DNA of 64,000 nucleotides, taken from NCBI RefSeq assembly GCF_031755915.1, contig NC_083380.1, forward strand, positions 15,209,001-15,273,000, read 5' to 3'. Source of the DNA: Ziziphus jujuba. Its lineage: Eukaryota > Streptophyta > Magnoliopsida > Rosales > Rhamnaceae. Below the pieces are notes generated by a model that saw only the letters and a program-made list of their open reading frames with translations, was not told where the DNA came from and did no database searches. This document shows, in pieces, positions 1 to 10,265 of this stretch. A program made the translations under genes and the position numbers. Position 1 is the stretch's first letter, and each line of letters starts with the position of its first letter.

Positions 1-193
1 AGTACAGTAGGCCGGTTGTGGATTTATTTATATATATATATATATTGAGGTATTAACGTTAATACTGGTGTTTGATTATCTACGTTTTAAGGTGATGTTC
101 CATTGGATATTTTCTAGGGATTGTCCAGTGGGACTTCCCTAGGCGGGATCACCCGGGAGGTCCTGGGGAGGGTTCCCGGAGCGGGTCCTCTCA
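1..193 (+). mobile_element. 3' end of a long Ty3-type LTR, cut by the window edge
   Basis: The stretch closely matches 9560-9773, the last 200 bases of the solo LTR at 7225-9773. It shares the 'acagtaggccggttgt' block, the 'gggattgtccagtgggactt' block and an ending of the form gggtcct-tca. The LTR terminus CA is at 192-193, and everything upstream is outside the window. It shows that this LTR family has at least three copies here. No coding capacity is seen. Confidence 0.75.
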
Positions 194-836
194 TACATGA
201 TATATTATACTGTATATTTTCATCACCATTTAAAACAATTTGACGAAATAGTGAAGTAAGTGAGAGGGAAACATGTGATTTATTTATTTATATAAAACTT
301 GATTTATATGATTATTACCAAACTAGATAGCGAAAATATATATAGTTTTTTTTCTTTTTTTGGTGAGTGTTCATGAATCCTTGTGAGATGTGCGATAAGA
401 AAGCAAATTAAAAAGTAAAACAGCATGATTTCTTCAAAACTCTTCCAAGTTTTCCACGTTACTTTTTTTCCTTTTCCATACAAAAATTCCAACAATCAAA
501 TAGAAAAAAAAAATACTGTATATGTATATTAAAATAGAAAGTTTCATCACCAACAATCAGAGGGAGGCACTAAAGCGGAATGAGAAAGAAAGAAGGAAAG
601 AATCTTAAGAGTTTAAAAAAATATATGGATACGTGGAAGTCATTTGAAGCAATTTGGATCCCATGTTTCACAATGTTTATATATATATATATATAACATA
701 AATAAAGAGTCCCATTAGGTTTAGAGGGAATAAAGTTTGTAACTTTATGTATATAGATATATAGATATATAATGCGGGGACCGATACTTTGAACAATACT
801 TGAAGCAATAATTGGATCCCTAGTCAGTTTCCTTAG
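194..836. other. AT-rich 5' flank of the polygalacturonase gene
   Basis: This is AT-rich spacer with short (TA)n runs near 680-695 and 755-770. Two near-repeated 'attggatccc' blocks occur at about 653-662 and 811-820, each in an 'agcaa...attggatccc' context, so a short local duplication is likely. The small open frames here have no recognisable content. It probably holds the distal promoter of the downstream gene. Confidence 0.4.
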
Positions 837-845
837 TATAAATAT
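837..845 (+). promoter_or_regulatory. TATA box of the QRT3-like gene
   Basis: The sequence 'tataaatat' sits about 95 bases upstream of the chosen ATG at 936. Transcription would begin near 870, which leaves a 5' leader of about 65 nt. This is normal spacing for a plant gene. The call rests only on motif and position. Confidence 0.5.
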
Positions 846-935
846 CACTACATGAGGTAACATTGTCTCATCAAATCTTGGCAGTAGTAGTGGTGGTGGT
901 CAGTGAAAATATATTCTTCAACTGAAGTGACAAGT

Positions 936-2661
936 ATGGAAGCAAGCAAGAAAGCTCGTCAGGTGATGATCATACGGAAGCTGGTGACTTTGGTAGGGGG
1001 AGTCACAAAGAAAACATGCACAAAATGCAAGCGTTCAAGGCGTCACTCATGCGCGGTAGCCGTGGCTCTGTCTCTCATAGTTCTGCTGCTCCTCACAGTC
1101 AGCCTCAGCCTCCCAAGGTACGTCATGTCATTTTATTTTATTTTTGGGTACGTAGCAGAGTTTAGAATTTTTAAATAATATAATATATTCATTCAATAAT
1201 GCAGGCCTGGAGGAGTAGTAGTCCTGCAGCACGGGTGTACTACATGTCAGATTTCGGTGGTGATCCGACAGGAGTAAAGGACAGCACGGAGCATATTCAA
1301 GCTCTACTCTTGGCGGCTGCAGGACAAGGACCCAGTCCAGATGCTCAAGGAGTAATGTCGGGTGCAGGAAGTGGATCCAGCGAAGGGAGCTTGACGGCTG
1401 GAGTCCCCAATCAAGCTGGGACGGCTGATTTTGAAGGTGGTACTTATAAGGTCAGCAAACCTGTCCAAGTACCGCCTGGAGGAAACATTGTGGTACGTAC
1501 GGTAGTTAGCTCTTCCATTCCATTACAAAAAATTTGTTGCTTAATTACTAATATCTAATTATAAATTTAAAAAAAAATAATAATTTCTAATTGAAAAAGA
1601 TTAAAGACGGAACAATCCAAGCCTCAAAAGATTACGAAGGCGGCCCTGTGTTCGATGCATCGCTTAAACAAGCACCGCCAGCAGAAAACACAGAGAGATT
1701 GGATGATATTGAACCTGCACAGCTTTCTCCCGATCCATCATCCTTCAGCTTCGAGTACATCACCTTCCAAAACATCATGATTGACTCTAACCACCGGGGT
1801 GGAGGCATTTCACTTTCGAACGCCCTTAGAACCAGCATTGAAAATGTCTACGTTGCCCATTTCAGTACTACCGGCATCAACGTCCACCCCTCCAGCTCTG
1901 AAACCTACATCAGCAACTCATTCCTCGGCCAGCATCCCACTGCCGGACGTGATCCTCGCGAGGGGAACTTCACTGGCACTGCCATCAACCTCTCCGGCAC
2001 CAACAATGCTATCACCGATGTTGTCCTTTTCTCTTCTGCCGTTGGGGTAGATGTATCCGGCCATGGTAGCACTCTCTCTGGTGTACATTGCTACAACAAG
2101 GCCACTAGGTTTGGGGGCACCGGTATTTATTTGAGAAAGCCGGGTCTGGGTCTGGGTCGAAATCGGATCATTAATTCTTATTTGGACTATACGCGGATCC
2201 TTGCTGAAGACCCTCTCCAACTTCATATTTCCAACAGTTTCTTGCGCGGTGATGCTTTTGTGGCCCTTAAGTCCATCAACGGAGTGGTCAGCGGGGTGAA
2301 CATTGTTGACAATACCTTCAGTGGGTCCAACAAAGGAACTGGGATTGTCCAATTGCAGCAATCAAATGGGCCTTTCAACAAAATTAACCAAGTTGTTGTG
2401 GATAGGAACAGCGTTAGGGGAATGAGCATGAAGGCCACCGTTGCCAACGGGGCTGTCCAAGGCAACGGCACCGCTTTTGCGCTTGATTTCAATCCCGTTC
2501 TTCTCTTCCCAAATCGCATTACGCATGCCCAATACTCCTTGATTGCCACCAATGGGGCTTTCCCTAATCATGTTCTTCGTAGTGTGTCCAACAACCGTGT
2601 CGTGGTTGCCACCAATGTGCCCGTTTCTGCCACCGTGTTTGCCACCGTTGACCAAAACTAA
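936..2661 (+). CDS. QRT3-like polygalacturonase (pectin-degrading, secretory), three exons
   Basis: Proposed exons are 936-1117, about 1213-1492 and 1600-2661, giving roughly 507 aa, close to Arabidopsis QRT3 (about 480). The N-terminus is basic and followed by a hydrophobic segment (residues ~39-58) that would act as signal anchor or signal peptide. The mature part opens with a pectate-lyase-superfamily start, 'YYMSDFGGDPTG', then N/G-rich beta-helix repeats such as 'NNAITDVVLFSSAVGVDVSG', and ends 'SATVFATVDQN'. QRT3 enzymes cut homogalacturonan in the cell wall; QRT3 itself acts in pollen tetrad separation. Introns have good GTACGT donors. The acceptor of intron 1 is ambiguous: the strong 'tgcag' at 1204 would shift the frame, whereas AGs at 1212, 1215 or 1218 keep it. 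An in-frame GTG at 903 is not a credible start. No lesion is seen. The family call is firm; the exact role in this plant is inferred. Confidence 0.82.
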
Positions 2662-3153
2662 ACTAAACTAGCTTTTTAGATTTTTGGACCCTCTTAATAT
2701 ATAAATTAAATAAATTTGGTTTTCCTTTCAAAGGCTAAGTTCAATAATGCCTCCAAGCTCTTACTTAGTGATGAGGGGATCAAGAAAGTAAGCAGCTTAG
2801 GACCTTTCCGATTGCTTATTTTTGGGAATGTATTCTACAATTTCTATATATTTTTGTTTTTATTGGAGTGTATTGTATTTTATTACTATTACAGTGTTAC
2901 TTTTTTGTGTCTTTTCGGCCTGACCGTTGTATTGCATTAATGTATTATAATATATATGATTATGTTGCACTCTTTGAAGAGTTCTACTTTTCTTGGCGTT
3001 GAATTCTCATTTGGTAATTATTCTTTTTATTTACACCTATTACAAAATATTAATATTATATATATTATTGTTTGTAACGATAATGAAAGTAACAACAATA
3101 TATAATAATTTAATACAGTCCACATACTTAATAGATTAAAATTTATAAAAAGG
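2662..3153. other. 3' flank of the polygalacturonase gene
   Basis: This holds the 3' untranslated region and spacer. AT-rich stretches with possible plant polyadenylation signals lie near 2690-2710 and 2935-2960. The 2716-2940 frame has no recognisable product. A block at about 2760-3030 (leaving out the 'ttacttagtgatgagggg' start) resembles 5380-5650, sharing the 'gtattctac', 'ttgtattttattactatta' and 'cttggcgttgaattc' blocks. A piece of this 3' flank was therefore duplicated about 2.6 kb downstream. Confidence 0.45.
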
Positions 3154-3557
3154 ATTAATAATAATTTGATACCTTTCATTTATAGAATTTTGTAGTTAAG
3201 TCTTTAACTTTTAAAAGTAGCGATTTCAATTTTTAATTTTTTAATTTATTCCAAATTGGTCAAATTTCCAATTTTGCACCATAAATTAGTAATGATTCTA
3301 TTTTCAAAGAAAATAAAATAAAATAAAAATTAGTAGCAATTTCGTCTAGAAATTTATAGTAGAGCCTATGAGGAAAGAAATTAGGATGTTTATTAAGTTT
3401 AGGAAAGCTATATCCTAAGCAAAACTGTCATCAATTTGTTTTGATAAATTGGAGATTCTGCAGTAAGTTGAAAAATTGATTGTTTAAAGGCCATTTTGTA
3501 AAATTTAGGATTCAAATGCTAAAATTTAAAAGTAAAAAGTATCAAAATGCAATTAAT
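3154..3557. mobile_element. MITE candidate of about 400 bp with long imperfect terminal inverted repeats
   Basis: The left end begins 'attaataataatttgatacc' and the right end, read on the minus strand, begins 'attaattgcattttgatac'. Similarity of the two arms continues for about 60 bases in AT-rich sequence. This is the common form of plant non-autonomous DNA transposons that carry 'ATTTTGATACCTTT'-like ends. No clear target-site duplication is visible and no ORF is present. Confidence 0.4.
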
Positions 3558-3765
3558 AATATATAAAATTGTATCGTTATCTTCATTTTATTATACATGA
3601 TATTGATAGTGGTTTTCTTTGTTATATTCAACATCATATGTATTAATCAACTAATCCCACCTCTTCTATATCAATTTTTTTTCCTTTTTCTTTTTTTGTT
3701 TTGCTTTTTTTTTTGTTTTGTTTTTTGTTTTTTGTTGGTTTTCAATCAACTCCTTTATTGTGCGC

Positions 3766-4990
3766 CACTATAAGAAAGTTTCTTTAAGAATTTAATCAAG
3801 TATCATGCTATTATTACTAGATAAGTATTGCATGTGACGGTTCAGACATATTATCTATTCAACTTATTGACCTAAATAAAATATATCGAAGTGCAATTAA
3901 TCTTATACTAAAGTGCAAATATAATATATTGCATGTATCGGTTTCAAGCATACTACAGTGCAATTAAACCTATACAAAATGTGCCATAGATTTTCATTCC
4001 ATTATAAATGATATTCAAATTGTTTTTCTATGTTGTTTTCAACATTATTGGTGTTTTCAACATTTTATTGTCAATGATATTCAAAGTGGTAAGATTGTAT
4101 TGGCCTAATATTATATATAAGGATAAGTTACTATGGACAGCCAATTAAGATGGCAAATATTGAGTTGCAGAATGTTTCAAAATAATTTAAGGTGAAGGAA
4201 ATTTGATTGAGAAAAAGGACTTGGAAGAATCTGTGGAACAGTAAAGATCACGAGGAAATTAAATTGTTTGTTTGGAATCTTCAAAGCAATATTATTCCCA
4301 CCTATTATGTGACTTTCTCAAGGATTTGTAAAAGTGAATTGGGATGCTTGTTTTACGATCACAAAGAGGAGTCAGTGGAGTATCTCTCACTATAAGAATC
4401 ACAATGATAGGAGACGCAATTAATGCATCGGGTAAAATAGAATCTGATATTTTACCAAACGTTGCTTGGTATGGTGTCGCTAAAACAATCACAAAAAAGT
4501 TGACACTTTCAAAACGGCTACCTAATATCCAAGAAAAGCATACGTTTTTTTTTTTTGAAAAAAAAAAATCGCTAAATATATCTAAATAGCCAATGCTTTT
4601 TTTGAAAAAATGTCACGAGATGTCTAGCAAGAGCCGACATTTTTCTAAAAAGGCATCACTAAAAGCTAGATAATAGCCAACTCTTTTTAAAAAATTGTAG
4701 CTAAAAGTTACCACAGCTAACGCTTTAATCAAAAAAGCGTCGTTGAAAATTCTTCAATAGCCAACACTTTTATGAAAAAGCATCGACTTTTATATCGATT
4801 TTTAGTGATGCATTTTTGAAAAAGCGCTGACTTTTCTTTGGATTTTTAGCAACACTTTTGAAAAAGGCTTGCTAAATGTCATAATTATCAACTTTTTAAA
4901 AAAGTATCGCTAAAAATCAAAAGAAGAAATGATACTTTTTTCGAAAAGCATGCGCTAATTCTCCCTTTGGGTGAGACATTTAGTTAAAAG
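3766..4990. mobile_element. CACTA-type (EnSpm) terminus with degenerate subterminal repeats
   Basis: Two CACTATAAGAA-like termini are seen at 3766 and 4388; CACTACAAGAA is the usual plant CACTA-element end. From about 4450 to 4990 the sequence is a run of degenerate units of roughly 55-65 bases. They alternate 'agccaacactttt' and 'aaaaagcgtcgctaaaa' in both orientations, as in the subterminal transposase-binding regions of CACTA elements. No transposase frame and no matching TAGTG end were found, so this is one end of an element or a deletion derivative. Confidence 0.5.
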
Positions 4991-5640
4991 TGTTGGCTTT
5001 TGTTCTTTTTTTATTTTTTTGAATTTTGGTTTTATTTTTCTCAAATTTGAATTGTTTAATAGATATAGCTTCATGCAAAATAATTAATAAATAATAAAAT
5101 TAAAATAAATATTTGCATAACAAAATAATATTTCAAATAAATTAAATATATCATATAATATTTCTATAATTTGATAAAAAATAAACCAATTAAATTACCA
5201 CACTCATTGAGATGAAATGTTTGAGATCATAATTGATGCCTATTCAGCTCTAAACTAGTTGACATCATCTTGTGACCAAGTGACACCCTCATATTGCGCA
5301 TGAAGAAAACTTATGTCAAAATTTTTTTAACACATATACAAAATAAATAAATATTAATTATTATAAAGTAAGCACCTTAGGGAGGGTTAAGGAAGTAAGC
5401 ACCCTAGGGTTTTTTTTTTTTTTTTGGCATTGTATTCTACTCTTTCTATGTATTTTTATTTTTGCTCGAGTGTATTGTATTTTATTACTATTAATTTTTT
5501 TTATTTTTTTATTTTTTTTATCTTTTTGGCATGCAGGATTGTTTTGGATTAATGTATGACAATATGTATGACTATATTGTACACTTTGTAGAGTTGTATT
5601 TTTCTTGGCGTTGAATTCGTATTTGCTAATCTTTTTGTAT
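4991..5640. other. AT-rich spacer with a duplicate of the polygalacturonase 3' flank
   Basis: No gene is seen. The 5380-5650 part repeats the 3' flank found at about 2800-3030 ('ttggcgttgaattc' at both places). A T-run lies at 5408-5425. The rest is AT-rich and unassigned. Confidence 0.4.
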
Positions 5641-6681
5641 TCATGCCTATGAAAAGTTTAGTAAGTGGACATATAAAAATAAAGTTTGCAAAAATATTTA
5701 CATTTACTAGAAATATTTTCCTTAAAACCTTTCATTCATTCGTTATAAAGTCCCTTATTTTAGAAAATAAGTTTTACAAAAACCCATGAAATTTTTCCAA
5801 GCCTTTAAATTCTATATTTCATGTGAAAACATAAATCAATAAATTAATACCATACTTCATATAACCTAAATAAACGATTTACTTTCCCAATAATTAATCC
5901 ATGAGCAAAAATACGAATCCCAATAGTCATAATCCACATAATCATCAACCTCTCATGTACCATAGTTATTATCAAATCCTGTTATACAATTACACATAGA
6001 GTCCTAATGTGCCACAAAGCTTTGGGGAGCAGGAACTATATCGAAGTCCTTAGCATCGTAAGGCACCGCAGAACTAGGACCTCTCATCTAACTTCAATGA
6101 AGCACGTGATCAGTGAGGGATGGTAATATAGCATGCATATTAATATTCATCAAATCTAATAATCATGGTAAGGTAATGGTACATATAAAATCCATAATCG
6201 ATAATCTCAAACCATATCCCTCATGCAAAAATATTATTTTCCGCAAATTCCATCATATTAATAAGCCTAGAAAATACCAACATAATTATATGTTCATAAA
6301 ATCATAACCAATATTGAAAACCTATTTTGGTCAAAACATTCCCTGCAATTATTTCAAAAAATAATAGATCATATACGCATTTATCTCATAATATAAAATC
6401 AAATAATTTAATGCTTTAAAAAATGCAATTAATAGTATAATTCATATTTATAATTCCAAATCATTTTCAAAAAGAAAATCCGCTCATAGATAATAGCTCA
6501 AGTCTACTCTACTGATGAATCGCCTCCAATCTTACTCCCTACCCAAAATAATAATAAAACATTTCTCAAGCTCCAAAATTGATTAAACCAAATATATTAT
6601 TGCATACTATTGTTCCAAAATAACTTTTACAACCCTAAAATTACCAAAAGTAGACACTAAAAGGTCCAATGATACCTAGAG
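5641..6681 (-). mobile_element. Older long-LTR relic, left part, interrupted by the nested LTRs
   Basis: The stretch 6480-6681 ('gaatcgcctcc', 'aataataaaacatttctcaagctcc') lines up with 10850-11000 of the reverse solo LTR next door. The relic resumes at 11865-12065, which lines up with 11030-11230. The two parts flank the 6682-11864 element, so this is the outermost and most diverged layer of the nest. Its left boundary near 5641 is only approximate. Confidence 0.5.
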
Positions 6682-7118
6682 TGATAGGACCCGCCTTGAA
6701 AATCCTCCTAGGATCTCTTGGGTGGTCCCAACTGGTGGAGTCCCGTTGGACAATCTCTAGAAGATATTCAATAGAACCTCACTAAAAAATATGGACAAAC
6801 GAACACATGCAATATCGAATAATACCTCAATATATAGATAAAATCCCAACAGCATATAAATCCACAGCTATGGTCCACAACTACAGCATAGATATAATAT
6901 GGTCAATACTGTGGCCAATGTCTAGATCAGAGCATTCTAAAAATATTTGTAAAATTTAGAAGTACAACTAACATAAATAAGTCTAGAAAGATAAGGATAA
7001 GTAAAGAAAGATGAGTACTGCTTCTTCTGTTGAAAGCACGAAGTAACAAGCAATGTACGAGGTAAACTGCCAACTAATTGCCAAGACCTAGAGGAGCAAA
7101 TCTAAAACAAATAAAATG

Positions 7119-7136
7119 TGAGATAAAGATATCTCA
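7119..7136 (-). other. Conserved LTR hairpin, copy in the reverse LTR
   Basis: TGAGAT / ATCTCA form a six-pair stem around a six-base loop. The position relative to the LTR end matches the hairpins at 9293, 13915 and 16952. Confidence 0.55.
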
Positions 7137-8705
7137 ATGCATGGCATAGTATAATAGAAAAATAATACTTTAATTCTGTAAAACTTTCTCTCAAAACCTC
7201 TCGTTCCACTTTTGTGAAAGGTTCTGTAACACTCCGTACCAAAAATATACATGATTAAACAAGTTTGACCAAATTGACTAAGTTTGATCAAGTTTGATCA
7301 AGTGAACAATATATGGGTTCAAGTTGACTTTTCAATAGTCAATATTTTTGGTTTGACTGAGGTACCATGGTGTAGATCTTGTCGATACGACTTCGTAGAC
7401 TGGTGGCATGCCAAATTCTGAGTTACGGATAAAAAGTTATGGTTCTAAGAAGTTTTAAGTATAAGTTTTAAATCAGTGTCTAAGCCAGTCTCCAGTTTTT
7501 GTCTGTTAGTTACCCAAGGCTTTATATAAGCCTAGGTAAGCATGTCAAATAGGAAACAAAGCCCAAAATACCTATTTCTTCCCCAAAACCTGAGAAATTC
7601 TCTCCTCAGACCCATGGGTCCGAACTGGGTCGTTTCGATCTGTTTACCATCGAACTGGGTCACCGCTGTTTACCATTGGACCAAGGTGAGCATATTGATG
7701 AGTTCCTTGTCTCTTGGGCTTTCTGTCAATATAAAGTTTGTGAATTTTGGAGGTCGTTTGATAATTTTTCCATTTTTGGATCAATTAGTTAATTTTCGGA
7801 TAAGTTGGGGACTGTGTTTGGACAAAATTGGTCAAATTAGTTAAAATTGGAGTTGAATTAGTGAAATTGGATATTATTAGGGCCCATTAGGTGGTTCGAT
7901 TTTGAAATATTAGGCTTCGAGTTAAAATCCCCAATTTTGGGTACCGGGTCCTAAGGACACGCGGTATAATTGGACTATCCGGTGTCCAATTTTTGCAATT
8001 TTGTAGTACTGTAAATTATTTTGAGACATTTGGATTATACAAGTGTCTCTGGTTTAGTTGCTTGTAGCCCAAGGAATATTTTATTATATTACAGGCACTC
8101 GAGTTGAGCCTGGAGGCGATCCTGTAGAGGAGCAGGCATGAGCATCTACAGTACTATGAGTGGTTATTAGTTTTAAAAATGTTTTGGGTATATAGTATAA
8201 TATATATATGTGGTTTGAGTATTTTACTTATACCTATCGTTTGATTTGAATGTTCATTCTATGGATGCATGAGGATCTGCTTTTACATATATGTGTTATC
8301 ATTTTATATAAGTTTTGTCAATATTTTAAATGTTTGGCAATTCTAATTAGTTCATGAATGAACTTGTGATATTTAAATATTTTGGTATTTGAATTGAGGT
8401 TTTAAATCACTTTGGAAATTAATCGATTTGAGAAGGCATATTGAAAATTATATGATTTTAAGCATGTTCAAATATTTTATAAATTTTTAGATGCTTAAAA
8501 TCAGTTTTATGGTGAATATACTTCACTGTTGTATTTTCTTATTTTAGTAAGAAATAATTATTTGAAGTTTTTTTTTGAAATATTTGGACAAGCGGTTGAG
8601 CGTGAATATTAAATTATGATTTATGATACGGTAGGGTACTATATCGGTTATTTTAAATTGATGTACCGCATAGTACCAGAGTTTGGCTTAGTATTATATT
8701 ACAGC

Positions 8706-8950
8706 GCGTTGGGTTTACCACGGTGCCATGAGGTTGGTTTCATCTAACAGTTATCTATTATTACCACGGACTGTGAGGTCGGGTTTATCCGACGGTTTAT
8801 TATTATTACCACGGTGCCGTGAGGTTGGTATCATCCAACGGTTTATTAATGCCATGGACCGTCAGGTTGGATATGTCCCGACAGGTATTTATTATTTCCA
8901 CGACACCATTCATATATTGAAGGTCGTGAGGTAGGTGTATCCTACGGTTT
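8706..8950 (+). repeat. Tandem array of about five degenerate 45-55 bp hairpin units in the LTR
   Basis: Units share 'ccacgg..cgtgaggt' followed by a short hairpin and 'cggttt'. Stems seen are GTTGG/CTAAC (8733-8748), GTCGG/CCGAC (8778-8793), GTTGG/CCAAC (8824-8839) and GTAGG/CCTAC (8931-8945). The middle base pair changes on both sides between units. The reverse LTR carries the matching array at about 10080-10260. Confidence 0.65.
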
Positions 8951-9292
8951 GCAGATTGGTACATCGTATGGTACATTATTTATGTTGTATATATTGTCAA
9001 TTTACAAATATTGTGGTGATTTCTACATTTTCACACTTATTTGGTGGAGCTGTACTTATTATATTTTATGCTCAAATATTTATATCTTGATTTGAGACAT
9101 TTTATAATATTACAATGATCGTTCACTCATACTTTTGAGCATCGGTTTTTATGATATTAATTGGGGTACAAGTTTGGGTTTTGTGAAATGATTTTTAAAC
9201 GTGAAACTTTTCAAACGAGTGGAACGAGAGGTCTTGAGAGAAAGGTTTTTCAGAAATAAATTATTATTTTTCTATTATACTATGCCACTCAC

Positions 9293-9310
9293 TGAGATTT
9301 CTTTATCTCA
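9293..9310 (+). other. Conserved LTR hairpin, copy in the inner LTR
   Basis: TGAGAT / ATCTCA form a six-pair stem with loop 'TTCTTT'. It is preceded by 'cactcac' and followed about 40 bases on by 'cccctagg', the same frame as in the 16952 copy. Confidence 0.6.
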
Positions 9311-10079
9311 CGTTTTATTGTTTTAAATTCATTCCCCTAGGCCCAGGCAGCTAGTAGCAGTCTACCTTGCGCACAGTTTATCGTTTTGTTCCTTCCACGA
9401 CAGCAACCATATTTATCTTTCCTTTATCTACTGTTATCTTCTGGATTTATTTATTACTTATTTATACTCCTGGACTTCGTTGATACTCTGAGAATGCTCT
9501 GATTTTAGATATGAGACTCAAGAGAGACCATGGTACTTATGCGTGTAGTTATGGCCTGTAGTACAGTAGGCCGGTTGTAGACTTTATGCTGTTGTGGATT
9601 TATTTATTTTTATTTTTTTATACATATTGAGGTATTATTGTTATCGCTTGTGTTTGTTATCTACGTTTTAAGATGAGGTTCCATTAGATATTCTCTAGGG
9701 ATTGTCCAGTGGGACTTCACTAGGCGGGGCCACACGAGGGATCCTAGGAAGGTTCCCGGGGCGAGTCCTGTCAGGTTTCCTGTTTAAAAATTATTTCACA
9801 AAATCCAAAAGTTATGCCCAAAATCAAAATCATAAAACTCGATGCTCAAATAATAAGAAGTCAATGATCATTAAAATATTATTCAATCACCATATAAATA
9901 TTGAGCATAGAATAATATAAACATAATATCGCCAAATAATTATGAAGGTGATGTAAAACCATATATATTAGAAACTAATAATATACTCATAAATATGAAC
10001 AATGTACCCTGCGATATATCTAGTACTATCAAGTGGTGCACATGTCCTAGAACAACACTGGATAGTAAAAGAAATGAAA

Positions 10080-10265
10080 ATCATAAACCGTGGGATAAAA
10101 CAACCTCACGACCCTTAATGTACGAAAGATATTGAGGCAACAATAAACCGTTAGGATGAACCCAACCTCATGACCCTTAATGTATGAAAGGTATCTTGGT
10201 AATAATAAACCATTGGGATGTACCCAACCTCACAACCCTTAGCATACTACAGGCAACGTGGCGAA
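10080..10265 (-). repeat. Hairpin array of the reverse LTR, three to four units
   Basis: This is the minus-strand counterpart of the array at 8706-8950, with units of about 60 bases containing 'aacctcacgacccttaatgt' or close variants. The best stem is TTGGG/CCCAA near 10213-10226. Confidence 0.6.

Larger units (their letters stand above)
7225..9773 (+). mobile_element. Forward solo LTR (2549 bp), inner member of the nest
   Basis: It begins TGTAACACTCCG and ends GTCCTGTCA. Flanking bases are 'ggttc' (7220-7224) and 'ggttt' (9774-9778), a 5-bp target duplication with one mismatch. The sequence before 7225 and after 9773 joins into one continuous reverse LTR, which proves the insertion. No gag or pol remains. 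Two structured regions lie inside: a tandem hairpin array (8733-8945) and a conserved hairpin (9293-9310). The small open frames within, for example 7542-7844, carry no known domain. Confidence 0.75.

Noticed and set aside
903..935. GTG at 903 as the start of the polygalacturonase
   Set aside because: Plant nuclear genes start with ATG; the first in-frame ATG is at 936.
1632..2655. Several minus-strand frames of 68-147 codons opposite the polygalacturonase exon
   Set aside because: They are antisense shadows of a GC-richer real exon, with no recognisable domains.
7542..7844. 100-codon frame inside the inner solo LTR
   Set aside because: It has no recognisable domain and lies wholly within LTR sequence; the corresponding stretch of the reverse LTR does not look conserved as coding.
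8706..8950. Regular short repeats considered as a CRISPR array
   Set aside because: Units are degenerate, 'spacers' are themselves related, there are no cas genes, and the array lies in a plant LTR.
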